NCBI GenBank assembly: GCA_002869615.1
Contig: PKUH01000106.1
Location: 70,158 to 134,157 of the forward strand
Direction of reading: 5' to 3'
DNA from: Desulfuromonas sp.
GTDB taxonomy: Bacteria; Desulfobacterota; Desulfuromonadia; Desulfuromonadales; UBA2294
DNA length: 64,000 nt
In this document: positions 35,883 to 44,130 of the stretch, one piece after another
Layout: each line of letters begins with the position of its first letter
How positions within the stretch are numbered: position 1 is the first letter of the stretch
The notes under the pieces: generated by a model
The model's input: only the letters and a program-made list of their open reading frames with translations
Told to the model about the DNA's origin: nothing
The model's database searches: none
Position numbers and translations under genes: made by a program

Positions 35883-36788
35883 TTATTTTTGCACCAGTTC
35901 TGCCATTCCGAAACCGGTCTTGCCAAACTCATTACCACAATAAAGCATGTATCTTTTCCCCTTATGATCAAAGACCGCCGGATATTCGATCATTTCGGAG
36001 TCCCAACCCTCATCAGAAACATCAATCCCAACCAGGTCATCCATACGTTCCCACTCTAAACCATCCTTCGATTCTGCATAACCAATTCGATACTTTTGGC
36101 CTCTATAGGAATACCAGATTTTATAAATGCCGTCTTCATGCAAAACAGAGAATCGGGCGAAAGCATATTCCGATTCGTCTTTGCCTTTTATGCAAACATG
36201 ATTGGAGGTATCCCAGTGGATACCGTCACGCGATTCAGCATATTTGATAACGTGATTCATGGACTCCTTGGCTTTTCCCCACTTCAGGTTAGAACCGTAC
36301 CACATTTTGTAAGTATCCCCGACCTTCAAAATGGCCGGATAAGATATTGTGTAAAGGTCCTCTTCGGTCAGCCCCATAATCGGTCTTGTCGAATATTTGA
36401 CATACTCGTTCCTGTCGTTTTCACAAATCGCCAGCCCATTAGTATTCCTCCAGGGGACAACTACGCTCAAACACCACCCCATATAATAAAGGTACTTTTT
36501 ATTTCCGGGCATATTAACGATACAACCTATTGAGCAGCCACTATCGTCAAACAGTCCCGGATCGCCCGGGCCAAGAACCTGCACGGAGGGGTGGGAAATG
36601 ATTTCGTATTTTACGACATCAAAATCAAGGCACGTTATACTCGAGCGGTTTTCGGCATCACGGCAACTGAAATATATCCTGAAAACATCATCTTGGAGAT
36701 GTTCCGGAAATGGATTTGCACAATGGGAGACAGCCCAATCTGCAACATTTTCAAGACAATATATTCGACCCAGCTTTCTCCACTTCAT
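35883..36788 (-). CDS. Five-bladed beta-propeller glycosidase-like protein (GH43/GH32-like)
   Basis: A 301-aa cytoplasmic-looking protein (no signal peptide) with repeated propeller blades: ISYPAILKVGDTYKMWYGSN, VIKYAESRDGIHWD, RFSVLHEDGIYKIWYSYRG, then GYAESKDGLEWERMDD and EYPAVFDHKGKRYMLYCGNE. This is the pattern of the arabinanase/levansucrase/invertase superfamily and of uncharacterised relatives found in polysaccharide loci. The catalytic triad cannot be set with certainty. A non-hydrolytic role in glycan-precursor metabolism is possible given its cytoplasmic prediction. Confidence 0.72.
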   Translation of the reverse strand: MKWRKLGRIYCLENVADWAVSHCANPFPEHLQDDVFRIYFSCRDAENRSSITCLDFDVVKYEIISHPSVQVLGPGDPGLFDDSGCSIGCIVNMPGNKKYLYYMGWCLSVVVPWRNTNGLAICENDRNEYVKYSTRPIMGLTEEDLYTISYPAILKVGDTYKMWYGSNLKWGKAKESMNHVIKYAESRDGIHWDTSNHVCIKGKDESEYAFARFSVLHEDGIYKIWYSYRGQKYRIGYAESKDGLEWERMDDLVGIDVSDEGWDSEMIEYPAVFDHKGKRYMLYCGNEFGKTGFGMAELVQK

Positions 36789-36818
36789 AAATTTTCCTCT
36801 GCAATTTTCAGCTCTTTA

Positions 36819-37490
36819 TTAAACCTGATGCCCTATTTTGTCGCCGGTATATAAACCTTTGTAGAAATAGTCATCGTACCCATACTCCTGCATTTTTGAT
36901 GCAACGCGGTCTATATCGTAGTCCACTCTTTTCAAAAATACATTTTGCCCGTCATATAGTGCAAAAGCGGCCCGGGGGTCTCCGTCTCTCGGCTGACCGA
37001 CTGAACCGGGATTGCAGTATAGAGCATTGTTAAAAATCTTCAAAGTTTGAATATGGGTGTGCCCGGAAAAGTAATAACGTGATCCACGATTCTGGAAATA
37101 TTCTTCGTTGACATCCAGCATATATTCATCTAGTGGATCATCCCATCCACCATGGACAAACGAGGCAGCATCAATCCGAAAAGTTGCTACCGATCTCCGA
37201 AGCCACTCCAGATTATCTGCTCTAATAATTTTCCGTTGGGACTCAAGTAGAAGATTTGCTGAGTTCGAACGCGGACATTTTTCGTTGCAGACCAGATAGA
37301 AATCATGATTCCCCAGAACGTTCTGGACATTTTTTTCCCTGAGGATATCAATACATTCATTGATATAGCAGTAATAGCCGGCAACATCACCAAGGGAGAC
37401 AATCCGCTGGCAACCGAAATTGTCTATTTCTCCCAGAACAGCTTCTAGGGCCGGAAAATTCCCATGAACATCTGAAATAACAGCAATCAT
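36819..37490 (-). CDS. Metallophosphoesterase, YfcE/MJ0936-like
   Basis: A 223-aa calcineurin-type phosphoesterase with all metal motifs: D-x-H in VISDVHGNFPALEAVL, G-D in VSLGDVAGYY, G-N-H-D in VLGNHDFYL, H in FVHGGWDDPL and G-H-T-H in YFSGHTHIQT, followed by NPGSVGQPRDGDPRAAFA. These typify small phosphodiesterases acting on nucleotide or sugar phosphates. It shares a 4-nt ATGA overlap with the upstream ATP-grasp gene, suggesting the two work in one pathway. Confidence 0.88.
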   Translation of the reverse strand: MIAVISDVHGNFPALEAVLGEIDNFGCQRIVSLGDVAGYYCYINECIDILREKNVQNVLGNHDFYLVCNEKCPRSNSANLLLESQRKIIRADNLEWLRRSVATFRIDAASFVHGGWDDPLDEYMLDVNEEYFQNRGSRYYFSGHTHIQTLKIFNNALYCNPGSVGQPRDGDPRAAFALYDGQNVFLKRVDYDIDRVASKMQEYGYDDYFYKGLYTGDKIGHQV

Positions 37491-38491
37491 GAAAACTCAA
37501 CAACATCTTCAATATACCTGGCCGCCTTTCCTTTGGACAGCCTGGCCACCTCAGGCTTTTTACCTTCGATGAAATATTCTATACACATTTCCGGCTCATT
37601 AAACCCGAAAGCCGCACGCAATGAAAGGGAAGATGAAAAACGCGGGTTTATCTCGAGCAATAGAAACTCACCTTCGTGTTCCCTGAATTGAAAGTTGGTC
37701 GGACCGACGGGTTTGAATAAATGACACAGTTCCATGACACATTGATCGATATTTTCGTTTTCGATTGTGGCCGCTTTAACGGTCGATCCGTCCCGCCCCA
37801 ACTTTCTAACAAATGTGACAGATTGGGAAATTGACCCGTCGCCGAGACCAAAAGCACCAACCGTATATTCACTTTCAATGCTACCAACTATGCGCTGGAC
37901 CATGAAATCCTCAGCAGTTTTCCTTCTCCAGTACTCATAGTCCTCCGACGATTGAATTTCGCAAATACCTTTCGATGCGGTAGAACATCTCGGTTTCAAC
38001 AAAAACGGGGAGCCAAGTTCAGCAACGGCGTCATTATATGACCCGGAAATCCGGCTAGGAATGACCGGAAAACCTTGCGTCTGCAAATATTCATGCATAC
38101 GCCATTTGTCCTGCGACAATGTGACCAGTTGTTCGGCATTCATAACCATTTTAGCAAATTTATCGCCGAAAACCTGTCTCTCGAACATGACCCGCAAGAC
38201 TTCTTGTTCAACTCCAAAACAGACCAGGTCGATATCAAACCGGCGCATAACCTCTAACAGGAACCCGGGGTAATCCGGATCTACTGCAGGGACCGATTCT
38301 ATAAAATCGTCACACCACTGCCTACCAACAGCATCGGCAAAAACATCCATGCCGACAACCCGCACAGAATATCGACCCGCCTTCAAGGCTCGAACAATTC
38401 CGTAACCGATAATTGCACCAACGGCTGTCACCAGAACATTATAGGTTTTCACTTTGGCAGAATCGCTTTCAAAATACTCGCCACGACACAT
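37487..38491 (-). CDS. ATP-grasp ligase (CarB-like)
   Basis: A 334-aa ATP-grasp protein. The N-terminal Rossmann-like domain opens NVLVTAVGAIIGYGIVRAL; the ATP-binding core includes LGSPFLLKPRCSTASKGICE and DFMVQRIVGSIESEYTVG, and metal-binding residues lie in LLLEINPRFSSSLSLRAAFG. Relatives in surface-polysaccharide loci are thought to couple carboxylates (for example amino acids) to amino sugars; that is a family-level inference. ATG 38491 gives the longest form; a GTG 13 codons later, just before KTYNVLVTAVG, may be the real start. It overlaps the phosphoesterase by 4 nt. Confidence 0.83.
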   Translation of the reverse strand: MCRGEYFESDSAKVKTYNVLVTAVGAIIGYGIVRALKAGRYSVRVVGMDVFADAVGRQWCDDFIESVPAVDPDYPGFLLEVMRRFDIDLVCFGVEQEVLRVMFERQVFGDKFAKMVMNAEQLVTLSQDKWRMHEYLQTQGFPVIPSRISGSYNDAVAELGSPFLLKPRCSTASKGICEIQSSEDYEYWRRKTAEDFMVQRIVGSIESEYTVGAFGLGDGSISQSVTFVRKLGRDGSTVKAATIENENIDQCVMELCHLFKPVGPTNFQFREHEGEFLLLEINPRFSSSLSLRAAFGFNEPEMCIEYFIEGKKPEVARLSKGKAARYIEDVVEFS

Positions 38492-38540
38492 TTACGGCAG
38501 AGCTTGTTTAACAAAAATCTCGCAACATATATTTCGAGTT

Positions 38541-40286
38541 TCAATCAGAAAGAAGCCGTGCAAGTTTTTCCCGGTCAATCAAAGGAAACTGGTCTTCAAT
38601 GCCTCGAGGTCCTGGCGCCGGTTCCGGAATCGTTTGTGATTCCGGAGACAAAATGACTTCGATCAAGTGAGGGCTGGCGCCTTTCAACCCGTCATCAAGA
38701 AGGTTGAAATTGTCTTTGCTTTCTATTTTCGTATATTCAAGCCCGAAGGCACAAGCAACCTTACTAAAATCAGGATTTGAATAGCCGAGCGCCGTACCAT
38801 AACATTTATTATCAAAATACTTCTCATGAAAACCGCGGACCATCCCTAGCGACTGGTTGTTCATTACGATAATCTTTATCGGCAAGCCTTCCCGGGCTAT
38901 GGTTTGCAGTTCCTGAATATTCATTTGAATGCCACCATCCCCGGCTATACACACCACCTGCCTGTTTTGGTCTGCACAATAAGCTCCTATGCCTGCAGGC
39001 AAAGAATACCCCATTGCACCATGCCCACCGGAGTTGAGTAATCTCATATCTACTGTCATGTCCAAAGATTGAGCTACCCACATCATATTTTGCCCAACAT
39101 CGGAACATACGACTGCGTCTTTCGACAGTTTCGTGCTTAAATAACGGATAAAATGATTCGGATCTATATAATCTTGATCATGTGCACTCTCCGTCGCCAA
39201 TTCTTTTGCAACTAAATGGACCTGATTAATCCAATTTCCGTTATCCGGTGGCTCTGCAGGGGCCAATCCAAGAAGATCCGACAGAAAAGATTGTAAATCA
39301 GCGCAGACACAAATATCCGTGTCAACATGATGGTCCAACAGGTCAGGATCAATATCGACATGAATGACACGCGCATTTCTCGCAAACAGGTCCCTCCTGG
39401 GACCGGTTTGGCGTTCATCCAATCGGGATCCCAAAACCAACAGCAAATCGGACTTGGCTATTGCCATATTTGAATGACGATTTCCGTAAGAACCGATAAA
39501 ACCGAAGTAGTGTCTTTCGGAGTGATCAATTGCGCCAAGTCCCATCAAAGAACAAACAACAGGCAAATCAAAAGCTCGAACCATTTGCTTGAAGATTTCC
39601 CTGTCTTTTAGTGCGGCGACGCCCCCCCCGGCTAACACCAATGGCCTTTTGGCCCCTGACAACAATCCTGCAATTTCCCTAAGCACATCCGGGATCCGAC
39701 TATTTTGATTTCTGTCACAGGCCTTATATTCCTTTGAATCAAAGAAGCTATCGAGGCTTTCCGGATTGATATCGGTTGCCTGTACGTTATGTGGCAGATC
39801 AAGAAGCACGGAACCTGGACGTTCAGTAGTTGCCGTAAAAACAGCTTTTTCCAAATAGTACCGAATGGTTTGGGGATCAACGATGGTTTTGGCAAACTTG
39901 GTGATTGGCGATACAATCGAAACGATATCTGTTTCCTGAAAGCTTTGTTGTCTTATTTCTGATTTCGATTTGATAGCGTGAGTACTTACCTGCCCGGTCA
40001 GGAAAAGGCATGGGATTGAGTCGAAATAGGCATTAGCAATCCCCGTGATTAAATTAGTTGCACCCGGGCCACTTGTGGCAAGCGCAACTCCAAAATTTCT
40101 ATTAATTCTTGAATAGGCGTCAGCACAGAAAGCCGAAGCTTGTTCATGGTAATTCTGCACGTATGAAAGACCATCAATTTTGTGTAATGAATCTACAAGG
40201 TGAGTGACCGCCCCCCCCTGATAGCCAAAGACATGCATTATCCCGCGCTCATGGATAAAAGACATAACATAGTCTGAAAGTTTCAT
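38541..40286 (-). CDS. Thiamine-diphosphate-dependent enzyme, acetolactate-synthase-like
   Basis: A 581-aa protein with the three-domain ThDP architecture: N-terminal Pyr domain with catalytic Glu48 (YHEQASAFCADAYSR) and VALATSGPGATNLITG; a central domain (RPLVLAGGGVAA, RVIHVDIDPD); and a C-terminal PP domain with GDGGIQMNIQELQTI and INN-type VMNNQSLGM. It resembles the large subunit of acetolactate synthase, but there is no ilvN regulatory-subunit gene or other branched-chain gene nearby. Its place next to ATP-grasp and glycan genes suggests a paralog making an unusual acyl or keto-sugar unit. Its ThDP need is notable beside the thiamine genes at 48-54 kb. Confidence 0.82.
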   Translation of the reverse strand: MKLSDYVMSFIHERGIMHVFGYQGGAVTHLVDSLHKIDGLSYVQNYHEQASAFCADAYSRINRNFGVALATSGPGATNLITGIANAYFDSIPCLFLTGQVSTHAIKSKSEIRQQSFQETDIVSIVSPITKFAKTIVDPQTIRYYLEKAVFTATTERPGSVLLDLPHNVQATDINPESLDSFFDSKEYKACDRNQNSRIPDVLREIAGLLSGAKRPLVLAGGGVAALKDREIFKQMVRAFDLPVVCSLMGLGAIDHSERHYFGFIGSYGNRHSNMAIAKSDLLLVLGSRLDERQTGPRRDLFARNARVIHVDIDPDLLDHHVDTDICVCADLQSFLSDLLGLAPAEPPDNGNWINQVHLVAKELATESAHDQDYIDPNHFIRYLSTKLSKDAVVCSDVGQNMMWVAQSLDMTVDMRLLNSGGHGAMGYSLPAGIGAYCADQNRQVVCIAGDGGIQMNIQELQTIAREGLPIKIIVMNNQSLGMVRGFHEKYFDNKCYGTALGYSNPDFSKVACAFGLEYTKIESKDNFNLLDDGLKGASPHLIEVILSPESQTIPEPAPGPRGIEDQFPLIDREKLARLLSD

Positions 40287-40360
40287 AAAAGTTGCTCCGG
40301 AGCCTCCTTATAAACACTTACCTAAGTTTCCAGAAAGGCCATACGCCAAGCTGAGAATGA

Positions 40361-41293
40361 CTATTCTGGTCTTTTAAGACCGTAAATATTTTTCACAATG
40401 GAAATAGGTCTTTGCTTTGTTTCGATAAATACCTTCGACAAATAAATCCCAATTACACCGACAAACAAGATAATCAGGCCGCCAAGAAGCCAAATCGAAA
40501 CCATAATCGATGTCCACCCATCTACCGGGATCGAAAAAAAGAGCCTGTTTATTATCAGAAACAAGGCATACATTACTGAACCCGAAAAAATTAAAGAACC
40601 TGTAAAAAAAATAGACATTAAAGGTTTACTGCTAAATGAGGTTACAACGTTCACAAGATGGGCTAGTTTATGCACTAAACTATAGGTCGTTGCACTGGTT
40701 GATTCTTTTTGTACGAATTGCTGGTTTTGAATATACCCCGTCAAAACCCACAATCCTGACATAACGATTTCCCTTTCACGGTACAGCATAAGGGACTCTA
40801 CATAAGGTTTTTTCATAAGCCTTGCGGTAGTAATATTTTTGGGATGATCAATGTTGATCGTTCTATCAAGAACCCAGTAATAAAATGATCCGGTTAACCT
40901 TTCAAACAAACTGCCCTTCCGGCTTTCCTGAACACCATATACAACGTCACATTTTTCTTTCTCTAATTGTTCATCAAAGCTAAGCAGCCATTCGGGAGAT
41001 TCCTCCAGGTCACTGTCTATAAGAAACACCTTATCTCCTCTCGCATAAGACAAGCCAGTCATCATTGCTTTATGATGGCCAAAGTTCCTCGAGAGATCAA
41101 CAACGACGACATGTTGGTCCTGCCTTGATATTTATATGGCCAATTCAATACTGTTATCGGGTGAGCCATCGTTTACAAATACCAGTTCAAAATCTTCACC
41201 AACCAGTTCCTTGGCCGCAGCGGTTGCTCTTTGATAGAAGTCACTAATGTGGTTAGCTGAGCAATATAAAGTCGTAACAATTGATAGTTTCAT
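40361..41293 (-). pseudogene. GT2 glycosyltransferase (DPM1/GtrB-like) with in-frame ochre codon
   Basis: The reading is 310 codons, normal for GtrB-like polyprenyl-phosphate glycosyltransferases: N-terminal GT-A domain (MKLSIVTTLYCSANHISDFY, VFVNDGSPDNSIELA), D-x-S in KVFLIDSDLEESPEWL, then two C-terminal membrane helices (LMSIFFTGSLIFSGSVMYAL; VSIWLLGGLIILFVGVIGIY). Codon 54 (41134-41132) is TAA, directly after SIELAI. The frame continues without shift through HVVVVDLSRNFGHHKAMMTG, a strongly conserved segment, to the normal end. A single substitution explains it. The remaining frame shows no further decay, so the event is recent, or the base is an error. An internal ATG at 41065 would lack the nucleotide-binding start. 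Confidence 0.85.
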
Positions 41294-41502
41294 GTAAATA
41301 AAAACCTTTATGGAAGTGACTTCACTATTTATTTCCGTATTCTGATTTTGGCTGAGATGAGTGTTTGCAATTATTAATCGCCAATTCAACTTTGAACTGA
41401 CACAGTTGCGCGATCAGGATACCACGTATTTTATTGAAGCCCAGCTTAACTACTGTGGTTAAAAAATCTTCCACAACGTTTCCTGATGGTTATAGATCTC
41501 TG

Positions 41503-41859
41503 CTATGGTTCTCTTTCAGACAGCTGCTCAATGCGCTCACCTAGAAGAGCATTTTCCTGGGCAAGGTTTTTGACTTTGTCTGACAGCTCCGAGAGCTTGA
41601 TCGAAAACTGGACCGAAATCAATAAGAGGAAGATGATTGAAAACACAAAGAGCGTGGTTGTTGGCAAAACCGCTCCTATCAAATTGGTAATTGAAACAAG
41701 CCAATCATACCTGACAACCATTAGAAGCATGACTACTGCCGTCAATAACCATAAAACAGCATATTCTTCTCGTACTTTTCGCCGGCGGACAAGCTCAATG
41801 ACAAAAACAAAAATAAGGATCGAAACAATAAATGCGAATACTTTCTGATCAGGAGTCAT
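41503..41859 (-). CDS. DUF2304 family membrane protein
   Basis: A 118-aa protein with three hydrophobic helices (VFAFIVSILIFVFVIELV; YAVLWLLTAVVMLLMVV; TLFVFSIIFLLLISVQFSI) and a C-terminal coiled coil (LSELSDKVKNLAQENALLGE). The RRRKVREEYAVLWLL segment is the DUF2304 signature. These proteins are nearly always paired with a GT2 glycosyltransferase, as here: its start overlaps the end of the upstream GT2 gene by 11 nt. Biochemical function is unknown. Confidence 0.85.
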   Translation of the reverse strand: MTPDQKVFAFIVSILIFVFVIELVRRRKVREEYAVLWLLTAVVMLLMVVRYDWLVSITNLIGAVLPTTTLFVFSIIFLLLISVQFSIKLSELSDKVKNLAQENALLGERIEQLSEREP

Positions 41860-42601
41860 TCTTTTCTCCCCGATAAAATGTTCGGCTTCTTAACAGAACT
41901 ACCAAGATTGAGAGAAGCATTTTAAATGTATAATACAGTGGGCTAAGTCCGCTATGCATAGATCTCCCTTGAGTGTTCTCATGCATTTCCACGGCAACTT
42001 CCTTTATCTTAAAACCAGCCCTGTGGAGACTGATCAAAACATCTGCGTCCGGATAATCGCAGGGGAAGATATCCTTCACAAAAAACAACATAACATGCCG
42101 ATTAAAAGCCAGAAACCCGGAGGTGCAATCACTGATACGTTTCCTGATAATAATTGAAACGATTTTCCTGAAAACAAACATGCCGATCTTGCGGGAAAAT
42201 GAAGGTACATAACACTTGGTTCCCAGGAATCTTGAGCCGAGAGCAAAATCAGCCTCACCAAGGATAACCGGATGAAGAACATCCAGAATCGAATCAGGTT
42301 CATGTTGCCCATCACCGTCAACCTGAACAACATATTCGTAATTATTCATCAAGGCATATTTGTAACCGGTCTGAATTGCTACTCCGTATCCCATATTAAA
42401 GGGATGCGAAACCACTCTTGCTCCGGCGCTACGAGCCAACTCGGCCGTATCGTCCTGGGAGCCATCATCAATGACCAGAATATCGGCCGTTCCGATGGTT
42501 GTCTTAACTCCAGCAACGACCCGACTGATGTTCAGCGCTTCATTAAAAGCCGGGATGATGACGAGTACACGTTCGTTCTTTAAAGACCCTTCTCTTTGCA
42601 A
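41849..42601 (-). CDS. GT2 glycosyltransferase, dolichol-phosphate-mannose-synthase-like
   Basis: A 250-aa GT-A glycosyltransferase: RVLVIIPAFNEALNISRVV, ILVIDDGSQDDTAELA, NMGYGVAIQTGYKYA and the D-x-D-like VVQVDGDGQHEPDSILD, with FALGSRFLG. The C-terminal tail lacks long membrane helices, and the partner DUF2304 may provide membrane attachment. It probably makes a polyprenyl-phosphate sugar that GT-C transferases such as those in this window use as donor. Donor sugar is unknown. Confidence 0.9.
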   Translation of the reverse strand: MQREGSLKNERVLVIIPAFNEALNISRVVAGVKTTIGTADILVIDDGSQDDTAELARSAGARVVSHPFNMGYGVAIQTGYKYALMNNYEYVVQVDGDGQHEPDSILDVLHPVILGEADFALGSRFLGTKCYVPSFSRKIGMFVFRKIVSIIIRKRISDCTSGFLAFNRHVMLFFVKDIFPCDYPDADVLISLHRAGFKIKEVAVEMHENTQGRSMHSGLSPLYYTFKMLLSILVVLLRSRTFYRGEKNDS

Positions 42602-42626
42602 TTAATACCTCACAAAAATCCACAAA

Positions 42627-44060
42627 CTATAAATTCTTGGTATTCGACGACCTGACACTTGACCATAAAGACCAGAACCCGGAAAAGACCACCCCAAATA
42701 ATCTCGGATTACTAATCAGTCGGCCCAGATAATCAAAAAAAACACGGGGACGCAGATAAAAACGCCGGAGCATCTCCCGTTGCGCAGCATTCAAATCTCG
42801 CGCCTCAAGACCGTACGGAACAAACACTGTATTCAACAAATTCATCTTTTCCCAATCCCCGGAAAACTTTCCGAACTCTTCAACACGCGCTTCAATTTCA
42901 GTCCCCGGGAAAGGAGTCAACATGGCAACACTAATGTCATTGAGTGGTAAAGCCAACATCAAAGAGAGAGTCTGTTGAAGTGTTTGACGCGTTTCTCCAG
43001 GATTTCCAACGATAAAAAATCCTTTCGCGTTCAGGCCTTCTTTTCGAGTCAACTCCACCGCACTTCTTATCTGGCTGAGGTTTATGTTTTTATTTATAAT
43101 TCTGAGTATTTCATCCCTACCACTTTCAATGCCATAACTTATTTGCCAGCAGCCGGCTTTTTTCATCAATCTCAAACCTTCGCTGGTCACATGATCCACC
43201 CGTCCAAGACAAGACCACGAAATATCTAAGTTCAAAGCAATAAGTTTATGGCAAATTTCAAACAATCTTTTTTTAAAGGTTATAAACGTATCATCTTCGA
43301 AACTGAACTCGCGAACCCCAAACTCAACATACAGGTACTCTATTAAATGGACAATATATTCTGCGGAATAAGCATGGCAGCTTTTCCCGAAAACAGATCT
43401 ATCACAAAAAATACATTCATTCGGACATCCCCTTGAACTGACCAGTGAGACGGATGGCTTTTTTCGAACCTTGAAAGCCGGAGATGTGTACTTCTCAGGG
43501 AAACCCTCAAGTAGATCCCACGCCGGATAAGGTAATGAGTCAAGTTCATTGACAGGGCTGCGCGCTTTCGTTCGGATCAGGTCACCAGCTGTGTCCCTGT
43601 AAACAATCCCCTCGACGTCAGCCAACGGCTTACTCTCTTTGATAGCCTGCAAAAGACAAACAATTGTTTCCTCGCCTTCTCCGAGGACGGCAATATCGAT
43701 ATCAGGCAACCTGTTTAGAGTTAATTCAGGAACCGCGGAAACATGCGGTCCACCCAATATGATAATAATATCGGGAAACGCCTCTTTGATGATCGCTGCT
43801 AAAGATTTTGCATGACTGATAGAAAGCGTCGTAGAAGATATTCCCAGAACTTCGGGGCAAAAAGCATTGATCTCGTGCAGTGTTGCATTCAGATCCATGT
43901 TCCTTGCGGCAGCATCGATAACAGCGACTTCATGGCCAGCTTCCCTCGCGACCGCCGCAAGAAGAAGGATGCCCAATGCCGGCGCTGAACTTCCAGCTCC
44001 GGAAAGTTTCCCATAGCGCTCCCGAAACGATACCGGTGGTGTTACAAACATGGTTTTCAT
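42627..44060 (-). CDS. B12-binding radical SAM protein
   Basis: A 477-aa enzyme with an N-terminal cobalamin-binding domain (about 15-145; LGILLLAAVAREAGHEVAVI, ILGGPHVSAVPEL) and a radical-SAM core with C-x3-C-x2-C in SRGCPNECIFCD (about residue 205). Later elements are FSFEDDTFITFKKRL and ISYGIESGRDEILRIINKN. It resembles the BchE/HpnR-type class B methyltransferases and related proteins of unknown substrate that occur in polysaccharide and lipid loci. The B12 link is interesting beside the RACo-like activator at 33.4 kb, but no direct connection is shown. Confidence 0.87.
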   Translation of the reverse strand: MKTMFVTPPVSFRERYGKLSGAGSSAPALGILLLAAVAREAGHEVAVIDAAARNMDLNATLHEINAFCPEVLGISSTTLSISHAKSLAAIIKEAFPDIIIILGGPHVSAVPELTLNRLPDIDIAVLGEGEETIVCLLQAIKESKPLADVEGIVYRDTAGDLIRTKARSPVNELDSLPYPAWDLLEGFPEKYTSPAFKVRKKPSVSLVSSRGCPNECIFCDRSVFGKSCHAYSAEYIVHLIEYLYVEFGVREFSFEDDTFITFKKRLFEICHKLIALNLDISWSCLGRVDHVTSEGLRLMKKAGCWQISYGIESGRDEILRIINKNINLSQIRSAVELTRKEGLNAKGFFIVGNPGETRQTLQQTLSLMLALPLNDISVAMLTPFPGTEIEARVEEFGKFSGDWEKMNLLNTVFVPYGLEARDLNAAQREMLRRFYLRPRVFFDYLGRLISNPRLFGVVFSGFWSLWSSVRSSNTKNL

Positions 44061-44130
44061 GGATAATCAAGAAGCCTTTTGCAGCAAATCATGACAGAAC
44101 CGAAAGAAAGTTTACGTGAACCATATCACC

